The notes: generated by a model not told the origin, from the sequence alone. Counted from the stretch's first letter, positions 8,832 to 20,661 are shown. The stretch: DNA of 64,000 nt from Thuidium tamariscinum (GCA_947034885.2 OX344756.2:15310098-15374097), one strand, 5' to 3'. Made by a program: numbers and translations.

Positions 8832-9746
8832 ATGCACCTGCTTCGACGAGCTCAGCCACTTACAAGGAGTTTGATGTCTGGATCAGATGCAACGCTCTCC
8901 AGGAGGTCTGAATCTGATGAAGGGAGTTGTGTCCCATCCGCCTTTTCGAAGCCAATCATATTGTACTTCGCCACGGATGCGGCTTCAGCGGCCATCGACT
9001 TTTCTAAGGGGAATATAGAAGAAGGTGTAGTGGACAGTCCGCCCAGTAGGGGTCTAGTCATGACTCCCGTGTGTTCACCATCCCCTTTCAAGTGGACGGC
9101 CTCCACACCTAGTCGGTTGCGATCGCAATCGCCGGTTGTTTGTACAGAGATGACTGTGCACAGGAAGTTGTATGTTGACATGGAAGGAGATTCTGAGGAT
9201 CCTCGACGCGAGGATGTAGTGTCGTTGGCTACTACACCTGATGTAGCTGTTGGCCTCAACAATGATCTCGGAGAGGATTCTATTGCAGGTGGACGAAAGA
9301 GGAAGGTTGCATTTGCTACATGTAGTGCAGGTGAACGTCTGTAGCTTGAAGGCATTGCCAAAACTTTGCCCTCGAAATGTCAAAGAGGTGAATCTGCATC
9401 TTCTCTTGTACCTCTTTCTCGTGGAACAGTTCTTGGAGACTATCATCGATCGAACGACGCATGGTCAACTGCAGCAGCAGATCCGTACATAAATATTGTC
9501 AATACATCATTGTCAAGGCCTCCAGCTCGAATTTCTAGGTCTCTTTCAAGCTACGAACTTTTGCGAAGCGAACGCAAGTGGCGAAAGGAGGCCGACGAAC
9601 TGTTGAAGATGGGGATGTGGGGTCCTGTGCATAGTGCAGCTAAACAACCAAGACCCTCTCGCCGCGAAGATATCTTTAGAGGCTTGGCTAAGCTCAAAGC
9701 TTTGGAGGCCGCAAACAGTAGCTCTTCAACTAAGAACAATGGTTAG
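8832..9746 (+). pseudogene. Unknown Ser/Arg-rich protein gene with one in-frame TAG
   Basis: A single frame from ATG 8832 to TAG 9744-9746 encodes about 304 residues, interrupted once by TAG at 9342 (codon 171). I do not recognise the family. Visible features: a Ser/Arg start (RSLMSGSDATLSRRSESDEG), an acidic stretch with a basic GGRKRK motif that could be a nuclear localisation signal, and a C-terminal charged helix (SERKWRKEADELL). A palindrome copy at 9197-9217 is read as DPRREDV, and a half-site at about 9661-9672 as RRED. The stretch around DVVSLATTPDVAVG...RKRK loosely resembles TVVSLVADPVDAVN...KRKR in the hAT protein at 28.9 kb, which may be chance. The reading resumes cleanly after the TAG, so decay is recent or the codon is read through. 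Confidence 0.45.
9197..9217. repeat. 21-bp palindrome inside the coding frame of gene 3
   Basis: The inner 17 bases (9199-9215) are ATCCTCGA, C, GCGAGGAT: both members of pair 6 changed together as in the copy at 6992, with only pair 10 mismatched. The outer two bases on each side have decayed. Read in frame as EDPRREDV. Confidence 0.75.
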
Positions 9747-10250
9747 TAGACAGAATTATGTCTGCTACCCCAAAGCATTCATTGCTATTAATAGAATAGA
9801 CATTCGTATACACAAAGGAATTCCATTTTTGCAAACTACATTTCTGAATGAGCACATAATCTCTACATTCATACACAATATACATCCATCAATCATTACA
9901 TTTACCATGATTTCACTTCCCCTAGAAGTGAAGTACATAAACATGTGAGATATATACTTTCATATGTACATGGGTTCTCTAGGAAGTTCATGCCATCCAA
10001 TGTAAAGTGACCTTCTATAAATGTTACATACATTTTGTTCTCTCAATTTCAATTCCGTTCTACAATCTTAATTTCTTTATTGTTGTTGTCTTCTGTCCTT
10101 CTAGGTAACTTGTAATTTATAATTGCTTTGTACACACAGGCTTCCCATATTTATCTTTGGCTTCAACAACTTATCTTTGAAACGAAGAGGCTTGAAGGTC
10201 TCAAAATGACCATTTTTTCTCAATTTAACGAATATGGCCTTCATAAACTG
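9747..10250. other. AT-rich 3' flank of the three-gene block
   Basis: No gene seen. TTATCTTTG near 10,170 followed by CGAAGAGG may be a worn relic of the palindrome. The block's right boundary is not visible as a terminal repeat. Confidence 0.4.
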
Positions 10251-11460
10251 AGGAAACCAACTGGGGTGATACCCAGAGGGTCCCAATTCTGGGTTTTTTT
10301 ATTGGAAATCTTACTATCTAGTGGGATTTTTGAAAGGAGAATTGTCCCTAGAATTGGCAGTTGAGTGGAATTTAGTGGGAGATTAAAAATCCAATTAGAG
10401 TAAGCCAGGGAGAGTGAGAGAAAAGAAGAGCTCCCGGTGAGGCCAGACCGCCCAAAAATTCCAATTTACTGAAGTTGAGAGAAAGCCAGACAAGCCAGGA
10501 AGGCCAGAGCAGTTGAGAGAAAGGTGAGGGAGGTTTGATCAGGTCAAACTAAGTTGACCAGCCACCCAAACAAGCTAGTTGAGGCCAGACCATTCAAAAC
10601 TCCAATTTTCTGAAATTGAGAGAAGCCAGGCCGTTCCAAGGTCTAAATTTTCTGAAGTTGGGAGAAGCCAGAAGGCCAGAGCAACCAAGCAAGGGATAAG
10701 GAGAGGGCTGATCAAGTCAAACTGAGTTGACCAAGCCAACCCAATAAGCCAGATTGAACCAGAGCCTCTCCCCATCAGCAAGGGGGCTACTGGCTGCTCA
10801 AAAAGTCAATACAGAGGTAGTGCTGGCTCACCAGGGTCCCAAACCGCAGCCCAGCTGAGAAAACACAATCTGTTGAGGTCCAACAGAAGCCACCTTCCGA
10901 AATTCTCCCACAAAATTGCAAAAACAAGCTCCAAGATCAAGCGCGCAAGTGTGAGTGAAGAAGTGGGAGTAAGGTTTAAGCATTAGCAACTAGGGAGGAA
11001 GAAGGAATTTGGGTGGTGAGGAAAACCAAATAGAATAAGTTGACTTTTTAACCATGGATGTTTTAGATTAGAGACGAATAGAGAAAAAACAAATAGAAGA
11101 ATAGTTTGACTTTGAGAAGTTAGAGGTTTTGCCAATTTGGAGAAAAGTTGGAAAACCTTAGTTGTAATAGAATTGACTTTCAAAACCATTTAGGGACTAA
11201 TTTCAAGAATTAGATTTTATTAGGATATTTTAGAAGTTGACTTTGGGAACTATTTAAAAGAAAAAAGAAGAAGCTCGAAGGATAAAGAAAAATACAAAAC
11301 AAAGATAAGGAGAAAAGGAAGGTTTCGAAGGGAAATACCCCCTTTAACTATATTCGAACAAAAAAGCACCAAGATGGAGGTGGAACAAGCGCCAATGGGA
11401 GGATTTATCGAATCACAGGAGGACCTTGAACACGCCATGATGGAGGTTAGCCTTTGAAAT
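10251..11460 (+). mobile_element. LTR-retrotransposon LTR/leader-like sequence with internal units
   Basis: Two to three imperfect units of about 140 bp lie in 10,437-10,770, each with GGCCAGACC, a TTCTGAA/TTACTGAAGTTGAGAG phrase, and TGATCAxGTCAAACT followed by GAGTTGACC or AAGTTGACC. The region ends in a short frame from ATG 11375 (MEVEQAPMGGFIESQ...). Purine-rich leader and repeated motifs are typical of plant gypsy-type elements, but no second LTR, primer-binding site or gag domain could be confirmed. Confidence 0.3.
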
Positions 11461-12399
11461 TCTCTTGTTTCCATTTTTTTCCCATAATTTCCTTTTGGTT
11501 ATAAAATTTAGCCGTTAGTTAGAAGTAATCGAACCTAGAATTACCCAAAAGATAAGAAATTAGACAAAGTTAGGATCAACAGTAAATTTAGACTTTTAGA
11601 CTTAGGCAGTAAAAATAGAAAGTTGAAGCCATAATTAATCTCGAAGAAAAGTAATTGGCCGGGAAATTTTGGTGAACCGGATAACGGTCAAAATTTGCTT
11701 ACAATTACTTTATCCAAGGACTACATGGTGGAAATCAACTTTTGTAACTAGGAAGGATAAAAGGATAAATCCAAAAGAATTAAATTCTTTGGATAAAAGG
11801 GAATTCACAAGGTAAAATTTGGGTGAACCGGTCAACGGTCCAATTTTACCGCGAAAATTCACAATTATCCCAAGTTAAAGATTGAGGTTTTACTGTGGAA
11901 GGATAAAATTATTCCTATTAAGGTAAAACTCAAATTAACTATTTAGGTATCCAAAGTTAAGGTGGTAAAAGAATAGTTACAACAGTAAGCTAATTAGGCT
12001 AAAAGATAATTAAAGAACAAGTTAGGATTCTCTAGAGATATCTTAGAACATAGAAAACCCGAGAATACTTAGATTCTATCAACAAGCGATACTCTGGAAA
12101 AGAGTGAACCCTTAGCTAAAACCTTTGATTATTTGGAAAGGTCAATTAGGGTTGACCAAGACAAGTGAAACCTTAGAATCCTACCAATACTACAAAAGTA
12201 GAAACTGGCTAAAAGACTTATCTCAAGTTCCCAAACCTTAGAATAAGAGTTATTTCCGCCTAGCAAGAGCAAGAGGGCTGATTAGGAGTAGGAAATTAGG
12301 AAGATCCATTGCTTGGAAGGCGTAATTGGATTGCACGTAGGTTAGACACCCATTAGGAATCACTCATAGAATAGTAGAACCTGGTTGTGTACACTTTAT
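11461..12399. repeat. AT-rich stretch with a repeated GTGAACCGG motif
   Basis: TTGGTGAACCGGATAACGG at about 11,669 and GGGTGAACCGGTCAACGG at about 11,820 are two imperfect copies about 150 bp apart, each set in a similar AAATTTTG...CAAATTT frame, which suggests a local duplication in retroelement leader DNA. No coding frame is supported. Confidence 0.35.
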
Positions 12400-12763
12400 T
12401 CCAAGGGTGGGAATAAAGCGCCCACAGAAGCTTGTCAAGACCCAATCCAGATGTACGTGTTGATGATGCAAAAAGAGCTATAGTTGTTACAATGGCGACG
12501 AGTGCATTGCGATGACTTCCTCTCACATTTCTTTGCCCAGTACCTTTGCGAGATTGTTCAACACCCTCAATTCGCCCCTCTACAGAACGTCTTCTGCTAC
12601 ATTCGTGAACTGGTAGCTAATGCTTATTGCATGGAGTTGCTACAACTATGTATATAGGATTTGTATTTTCCGAAGCTCATGGAGGAGTTCTATCACAAGT
12701 AGTTGGTGTGGATGTTTTTCGCATTTGCTCATATGCTAAGAGTTCTTATAAGTAATGTTTAGC
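12400..12763 (+). pseudogene. Gene ghost read through four TAG codons
   Basis: One frame is continuous from about 12,451 to 12,759 apart from TAG at 12481, 12655 and 12700, and it ends at TAG 12760. Between stops it reads protein-like text (for example HFFAQYLCEIVQHPQFAPLQ and ELVANAYCMELLQLC). Replacing each TAG by Gln would give smooth text. Family not recognised. No TAA or TGA interrupts this frame. Confidence 0.35.
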
Positions 12764-13019
12764 TCATAAAATGTTTTCTGGACTTAGTCCTCGAAACCTC
12801 TCCACTACTTCACTACGTGTGGTCTGAAAAGCCTTAGGCGTAGAGGTCCAATTCTCTTCAAGACTACGTAGAACTCTCATTGGTTTAGAGACATCCAAAC
12901 AACAATGTGGAATGAGTGCCATCATAAACTGTTTTTGCAGCTTGAACTTTCCCACCTTCTCTTCATCCATTGTAATATTCACAAATATGATATCTAGACC
13001 TAAAGTAGTCACGGACTAC

Positions 13020-15841
13020 ACTTTCCCACTTTCACGGCCAAATGCTCCCCAATGCTAACCATTCTCAAGTATCTGATCTGTGATCCAAAGAAGTAGAGTC
13101 TCAACACTTTTTGTAGCAATCCACCATCCATGTTCTATCCAATTACTGAATGTCTGTGTAGCCATAATAATCCTGTAAATCATAATCATAAATCAAAAAC
13201 TCATTAATGATGGAAATTATGCATGAAAAAACTCTTTGGAGTAACCAAAAGATGTACAACATTACAAACAAATTCAAGGATGGATAATTGAGCAAACCTC
13301 TAAAACTCTTTCAAAATCAAAGCATTTTTGTATTTGTCTTTTCTATTTATCTTCTACTAAATTAAAATATGGTTATAAAAGTCAACTTAGTTCTAGGAGT
13401 GGATTTTCCTCTCTTTGTTTCTTTCTTAATATTAAAGATTGTCTCCTACTTTTTTAATCTTTAAATTCTAGGATTGGAATTTGAAATTGTATGAGTGCAT
13501 AGATGATACCCAAAGTTTTGGCAAATGAGCAACATCCAATATTGGAGGCTCAAAAGAGTTTAATTTGTACAATGCTCAAATGAAGCAAGTTAGCTCAATA
13601 GGTGATGAGAGCAATTAATTACTCACCCTTGGTAATTAACTTAATACAATTAGATTCTTAAATTTTTTTTAAATTACTTTACTATGAAATGCCTAGGTAT
13701 TGGTCCATCATGCTTTCCAAGCAATGAATCTTTTGTAATGCGAGAATAATTGAAGTACTGAAAATAACTCAAAACTTATGTTTAAAGTAAGTTTATTCGA
13801 GGATTTTAGTCAATCTTAAGGTTGTTGTGGTTCTTTCTTAGACTTTAAGTCAAGTTTAAACTATTGATTTAAGTTAAAAGAATATCTTTTGTCATTTTTA
13901 AAACTATGAAATTCGTCCTAATCTTACTTTTCTAATGAAGGTTATGAAAGAATGAAGTTTGACTGCTAATCGATCTTCTAAACTTCATCCATAGTTTTTT
14001 TAAGGTTTTAGCTATCAAAATCAAATGAAACTTTGTATATGACTTTTTAGGATTCACTTCTACTGATGTATGAAGTTTCACCTTATTTGGATGATTTATC
14101 TGAATTTTTATCCGATTCAAATTTAAGATATCATCTTTTACTTTTCCTCTAATTTTCTTTTAGTTTTAAGTTGTTGTTCAAATTAAATGACACTTCTAAT
14201 TTTTTTTGGATTCTTCTATGCTTCTATATCCTTAATTATTTGCTTCTAATTTATCCTAAATGTATTTAAAAGATTTAAGTTAACTTCTAAACTACAGTCT
14301 AACGATTGTCAATTTATTATTTTTAGAAGTTTATAATCTTCATTTTTTAAGTCTTAAATTTAAATTTCTAAATTGATTATAAACTTCCTCATCAAACCTT
14401 CCTACAAAAAGTTATTGGTGGATGAAGTTTAACCACTAATTAGTTATTCAAACTTCATCCCTATTTTTCTCCTAATTGATAATTTTGATTTGGGTTTTAT
14501 TTTCACTTCTGACTTTTAGATTTTCATCTTTCTCAATTTCACTCAACTTGTTCCAACTTTTCAATCTTTATCTATTTTTCATCCATTTTACTACCTAAAC
14601 TTCATCCAACTCTATCCACCTTATTTTGACTTCAAATTTTAAGTCTAATATGTTTCTAGAAAGTTAAAAATTATTTGTATACCAATCTATTTTCAAAACT
14701 AAGGAAAAATTTGATCTAACTATTTTGACTTGTACTTTTAGTTTGAGTCTTTAAGTTTAATTAGCCTACTTTAAAATTCAATAATTTTTGAAAAAATCAC
14801 AAATTTACCTCGTTTTGTGATTCTTTTTTAGCATTATGTTATATATCTTTTCATCCTTCTTTATTCTTCATCTTTACAAGCTTTTGTAATTTTTGCTCAC
14901 CACTTGAAAATAGAGTTTCTTTCACCTTGTGCTACTTGAGTACTTGGAGTATCTTTCACCTATATTTCTTTTCCTCTTCTCTCCCTATTTCAACTCCATT
15001 ATTGTATTCTAAGTATTGACTTTGAAATTTATACAATAATGTCTTTAATTCCAAGAAAATAATTAACCTCCTTCTCCTATTTAAGTTCATTATTATTTTA
15101 TTTAATTTCTAATGGTCTAAATTGTATCTCTAAGATTCCTCTTAATCCCCCTTCATCTCCAATGCTATCCTTCAACTTTGTATAATACTTTTCAACTTCA
15201 ATTTTCAACTCACACCATCATTCTCCTTGAGTTGTTGAACTTTATTTCAAAGTTCTATAGTAGTTGATAGACTAATGAATTGAAAGAGTAGAGTGAATAG
15301 GAACACTTTGCTCTACTTCTATTACTTAATTTTCCCTTTTTAATCTACAAATTCTTCTTCTAAATTCACTAAACACTCATCCCTAATTGCTAATTCTAAA
15401 TCTTCTTCCTTCTAATTTTTTCTCTTCCTCTTTTTTCTCTTCTCCCTTCCTCCTCCTCTTCTTTTTTCTAATTTTTTTTTGTTATTTTGATTTTTTTTTG
15501 TAAGTTTAAAAAAACAACTTGATGTGATTTTTTTTGGAGGGCAAGGTGATTAATTCTTCTTTCCTAACTAAGCTACCTAGGGTTTAGCTTCCCTAGCTGA
15601 TTCTTGCTGAGGATGTGCTTGCCCCACCAGAATAGCATAAGGGCTGAGCTTAGAAGTTGACCCCCAAAACTAAAAAAAATTCAGATTTCTTTTGGAAATT
15701 TTCACAACAAATGGTTGCTTTTAAGGAACACTTAAGGCTCCATTCACTTTTTCCTACTATGATTTTTGACAAAATATGCAAGGGAAGTTCAAAGCTTTGC
15801 CGATAGTTGGGGAGTAGACAAAATTCTAACGCAAACCACAC
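13020..15841. other. AT-rich DNA, no gene recognised
   Basis: Very AT-rich with TTTTCTTC-type pyrimidine runs (15,420-15,500). Two GAAGTTT...AAACTTC foldbacks (13,952-13,988 and 14,425-14,460) share text and may be relics of one repeat. Confidence 0.4.
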
Positions 15842-15972
15842 CACGTAAAGTTAAAGCTCTACCGTGATTTTGAAAATTACCAAAATACTAGCAAATTAAT
15901 CTCCACAAAGTCAAAGCTTTACCATAGTTTTGAAAATGAATAAAATACTAACAAAATCAATCTCCACGAAGT
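15842..15972. repeat. Two tandem ~62-bp units
   Basis: Units starting CACGTAAAGTTAAAGC (15,842) and CACAAAGTCAAAGC (15,904), each running through TTTGAAAAT...AAATACTA to ATCTC, followed by a truncated third (CACGAAGTTGAA). Confidence 0.6.
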
Positions 15973-16440
15973 TGAATCTTCGTCGTCAAGGAAAAATTAA
16001 AGACACAAAATGATTAATACAATATCACTATAACACAAACTAAACATCTTACAACATTAAAACATATTGGTACAAAAGTTAGTACATAAAATACTTCAAA
16101 AATGCAAACTAAAAGCTTTCTCTAAATGACATTGCTAGTCATAAGGGAAATATTCTTTTATGATTAGTACAAAGGATAATACACTTCCACAAATTTTTTG
16201 AAAACTCCAACACTTTGAACTACAACTTTTTCAAAACATACAAAATGATTAGCAAACTTTGAAGGGACTTCAGTGTCTTTCAATGTTTTATAAAAACACA
16301 AAGATGAAAGCTTAAAATGCTCCAAAATACACACATTGTGACAACTTGGCTCAAACTTGGCTCAAACTTGGCCAAAATCTTATTTGATGAACCAATGTAG
16401 ATAAGTTGTACTGTTGTAAATTCATACATAGTATACAAAC

Positions 16441-17167
16441 ATTTTTAGCCGGTATAGAGGCGTTGGTCGTATGAGAGCTGACAGAGGAGAGTTGAATGCT
16501 ACTAAAGTTAAAGAATTTTTCGAACGGTAAGAAGTGCAATTAAAGCTTACAACGACTTACAACGACTAACAATCTAGAGGTTAATGATAAGATTGAAAGG
16601 GGACATCCTCCTATCATTCATGCTCTAATAAAAGTCTGCAAAGGAAAGCCAAATTTATGGTGAAAATTGTTACTATTTGCTTTATAGACTGACAGAACTA
16701 CACATAGTACCATAACCGGTTACATGCATATAGAGCTTATATAAAGATAGAAGTCAATTATGCCAGCAGAACAAGATATTTCTACATGGATGTTTCTTGC
16801 ATGGAAGAATGACATAAGTAAAGAAAGACTATTGAAACTTTGTATTCAACAACTTAAAAGGTTACTTGAAGACTTCGGGATTGCAATTGAGAAAATGAAA
16901 GTTACAAGATTCAGTAACAAAAAGAAATTTGACAAAATACATAGATTATGGATTAAGAAGATCAGAAAAGGTGATTCAGTGCTTGTGTTTAACAGCACAT
17001 TGGAGCATCAATATAATACGATGAAGAAATTTGCAAAAAAATGGTTTGGTCCATATATTGTTGTGAAAGTATACTCAAACGATACCTATGTGGTTGTAGT
17101 TGAAAAACAAATCAAAGTTTTTCGAAGGAGTGGAAAGTATTATCTTAAAGACCTTGAAACAATATAG
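16441..17167 (+). pseudogene. Ty3/gypsy integrase remnant
   Basis: Pieces of a gypsy pol C-terminus can be followed across frames: DRGELNATKVKEFFER (end of the integrase core with its D...E spacing), then NDKIERGHPPIIHALIKVCKGKP and TGYMHIELI (family form: NGLVERGHxPIVxAL, TGYxPFELLYG). An open frame 16760-17167 carries the C-terminal GPY/F module: KIRKGDSVLVF followed by KKWFGPYIVVKV. Stops (TGA, TAG, TAA) and a frameshift break it, so it is dead. RT and RNase H are absent upstream. The element is flanked by short similar sequences (TAAATTCATACATAGTxTACAAA at 16,417 and 17,316), which may be remains of its ends. Confidence 0.7.
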
Positions 17168-17504
17168 GATCTTTAAGACATGGATGACAGTCAATAAGAT
17201 GAAGAAGATGATCAAAATCTGAATGATTCAGATGATGAGATTCAAGATATAGAAGGTGACTAAACTTAGCATATATCGGAAGACGTATAGGTTTAGAAAC
17301 GGTGAAATGTGTTGTTATAAATTCATACATAGTGTACAAATATATTATAATATGTTATATTGAATAGCTTTAAGATAACGTTGATTTTTAAGTAACTTCA
17401 AGGTGACTCTATTCTATTGAGAAGTATGACATCTATATAAGAGGATGGTTTTGTTTTAAAATTTCATTGAATTCCATTAGTGAGTTTGTTTTTTCACTTT
17501 AAGA

Positions 17505-19645
17505 TTAGAATGTCAAACTGGAGGGGTTTTTCTGAGTCTCAAGATGAAGAACTTCAATTGAAAATTGAATTTGAACTTTCACTATCACAACTACCAAATT
17601 AATGTCTTTTGCTGTGAGATCTTATATTGTTACGTGAGCATCCTCGAAATGAAGTTGGACTTTCTCGACCTCCAAAGCAACTATATGTAAAGCAATGATG
17701 ACATAAGAACTTTTAGCGTGATACTTGAGCTTTAGTGATCTTGTTGCAAGTTGGGTGTGTTGACATTGGAAGTCATAAAGTGATATTTGAAAGGTGTTTT
17801 GAGGGTTTAAATAACGAACAATATTTTGATATAATTAGGCCTATCGAAGAGAATCGCGGTCATGAATGATAATTAGATGGGTTGATCAATCCCTTAACAA
17901 AAGTGGATTGTACTGATTATGTCATTACAATAATCAAACGCATCTTTAAGTTTCTGCAAATGAAGTGAAACTTCAATTAGAATTCTAGTTTTTTACCTCT
18001 AACAAGCCATTATTAAATGTGAGTTCCTAATTTTATACTTTGAGTATTTTATTGAAATCACAGTGTGATTATAAATGTAGAATGAGAAGTTGGTAATAGT
18101 AAATTAGCTTGGAATTTGAAAATAAGAGAAAATATAAAAGGAGATGTATTTGAAATCTTAGGTGGGATCTTGGTAGGGACATAGATTGATGTGCCTCACC
18201 CCTCACTTTAGATAGAGAGGAAAAGAGAGAATATATATTTAGTTTAATATGTGAAAGAGAAAAAAAGGTATATGTGTGTTTTGAAATTTGAAGGTTGAAT
18301 TTCAAATTGAGAGATCAGAGGTTTCAACAAATTATAACTTTTGGACTGTTTGATTTCTTGACTTGAGATTTGGAGGGTGTATTGTTCTTGTTTATATCTT
18401 TTTTTTAAATATTTGACTTGTCATTTGGAGTTTGTATCAAAAAGTTATGAGGTGCTAAAGTTTGTAATGAAGATTGGACTTAAAGGAGGCCGTATCTTCG
18501 ACGCCTGTAACTTTGGATCAATTTTTTTGATATAGTTGAAATTTTGAGAGGTCCTAGATCATTATTTTACCTTTTCAAATTGAGTTTATTTGTATGAAAT
18601 GGAGTTGTGATGCAAAAGTTGTGTAGTGCAAAAGTTTGAAGAATTTCATACCTTCTTATTTGAGAAGGCCAAGATTCTACCTCTCACAACTTTTGAACAA
18701 TATCTTAGATTATTGTGATATTTTCACAAGTTACAAATATTAATTTAAATTAAACTTTTTTTTTATACTTAATATTTGAAGCTTGCAATTAAAAGTTATT
18801 GAGAATTAAATAGTAGTAGTTGGTTAGCAAGGGAAAAGAACACTTCTATGGCTCTACTTTACTCTATATTAACTTTTCGACAATATCTTAGAATAGGCTC
18901 AAATTTTGTGAGTGATTAGATTGTGCTATTAACTTTCTAAATTATTAAATCACTTAGAATTTGAGCTCTTAGAGCACTTGTGACAATAAATTGAAGGTCG
19001 CAACTAGTATGGGACTTAGTTTTTCTTAGTTTTTGTTGGGATTTCTTTAAGCTTAAGAATGAAAGAAGATTTCAAAATTCAAAATTCAAGATTTGAAATT
19101 CAAAAGGGGAGAATATTGAAGATTCGTGTGTGTAGTTTGTGGCTTGTTTTTTCTAATCGATTTTGGAGGCTCGTTATGATTTTCTTATTTTTCTTAGTCG
19201 ATTTTAAAGGCTAGTTGTTATTTTAATTTTGCGTTGTAAACTTGGTTGCAGGCCATGGTGTCATTTTTATAACAATTATTAGTTTCATTTTTTATTTGTG
19301 GCAATGAAATGGGATTGAACACCCACATGGTCGATCTTCTATGTTGTTTTTATTGATGAAAGGCGCTTTTTGGTCACCGTAGGTTTGAAGTTTTGAAGCG
19401 AATCTTTTGGATGATCAACTCGTGGTTTAATCGTCCCATTTTTCTGTTTGAGGATTTGTTTCTTATTATACACCTTTGCATTATTCCTATAGAGCCAATA
19501 TAGGATAGGCCAATGGAAGATTTGAGTGAAAATTGAAGTGAAGATTGAAGTTTTCAACATTTATCCGTCATTCATTCAACAACCTACAACTAGACATTCT
19601 GTGTGTTCTCTAAGCGCACTCCTTTCTACTCAACAACGTGTTCAA
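17505..19645 (+). repeat. LTR-like direct repeat, copy 1
   Basis: Matches 21,837-23,785 in the same orientation, with much divergence: both start GGAGGG(G)TTTTT, share TTTGGAGGGTGTxTT, AGTAGTTGGTTxGCAAGG, AAGGTCGCARCTAGT, CATGGTCGATCTT, TTGATGAAAGGCGCTT, and end near CTAAGCGCRCTCC. The repeated 'AACTTTTGGACxxT' phrase inside each copy is typical of long plant gypsy LTRs. No primer-binding site or coding part lies between them, so they may be solo or unrelated LTR insertions. Confidence 0.5.
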
Positions 19646-19672
19646 AAATGATTTCAAAAGGTGTTTTGATGC

Positions 19673-20661
19673 GGAAGCATGTCGACTCTATCTCTTCAAT
19701 GTATAATTTCTAATTTGCAAATGCACTTACTTGATTTCTCTAATTAGTAAATTATACAAGTAAATAGACTGAATTTCATTGGATAAACAAGACACAAAAA
19801 CTCAAGGACTCGACAAGAATATACAACAAACCACAATTATAAGCTTCTCGACATTACCTCAATTAATCTTGGAACTTTGCTAGACGTCGCCTTTTTCGAG
19901 ATTCCTTTCCCTGTGAAGCAACTTCTCTATAAAAAGTTACTTCTATGTTTGGATTGAGAAGTGAAAGGGATGCATCTTCTACCAAAAACCTCCCTTCTTC
20001 ATTTGGTGCAGATGAATTTGAAGCAGGCATTATTGCTAGTGTGCCTTCTGCTCCCACTCTCATACCTTTCGGAATGCTCTTAGTATTCTTTCAGTAATGT
20101 TTGATCTCAAAAGCATACCTCAAAATGTCACTTCCCCTCCAACATAGTTTTGTACCGTCTTCAAAAAATTTGATGTCCACAATTCTCTCATCCATTTCAC
20201 TAGTAAAGCGCATCTTGCGACAATAAAATCATAGTTTTTTCAAAAACTCTAGGTTCCAACGTAGTGATGGAGAACTCAAAAATTCATCCACGAACTCATT
20301 TTTACTTGGCATGAACCAACTTCGTACGATTTCTTGGTTTCTCTTCAATTTTTGATGTTGCTTCTTATAGCAATGGTGTTGCTTCAAGAAACTCTTCCCC
20401 CAACAAATCTCTTAGAGCCTTATACCTTTGGCTCTTTCTCCATACACTCTATCGTAGAGTGTTAAATTGGGAACTGAGGGTAAATACCAGAGATGTCGAA
20501 AAGATTCCTCTGTACTTATTTCCATTTCGTTTCCTATAGCATTTGCTACAACAACCTCTCCTGTCTCCTCAACTTGAAACTCTCTTGACGCTTCACACTC
20601 GCTCCACCATTTTGAGGTTGTTCTCAAATACTCGGACCCGCAATCATCACAGAACTTCATT
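19673..20661 (-). repeat. 989-bp inverted duplication, left arm (with a broken unknown gene)
   Basis: Reverse complement of 23,957-24,945 without any gap: every matched position pair sums to 44,618. Only a handful of mismatches were seen (for example near 19,705-19,728 and 20,207), about 99% identity. Frames at 20412-20702 and 19863-20063 encode the same two protein pieces as the right arm (CDDCGSEYLRTTSKWWSECE... and MRVGAEGTLAIMPASNSSAP...). Both arms share the same internal stops, so the gene was dead before it was duplicated. The family is not recognised; a Cys-x-x-Cys start and acidic Glu-rich text are visible. Confidence 0.85.

Noticed and set aside
2070-9217. Palindromes as heat-shock elements
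   Set aside because: TTC and GAA are separated by five bases, not the two of a heat-shock element, and the symmetry extends far beyond the trimer.
12764-13012. 82-codon minus-strand frame as a gene
   Set aside because: The text is protein-like in places but matches no family I know, with no start or splice context; it may be part of the neighbouring ghost region.
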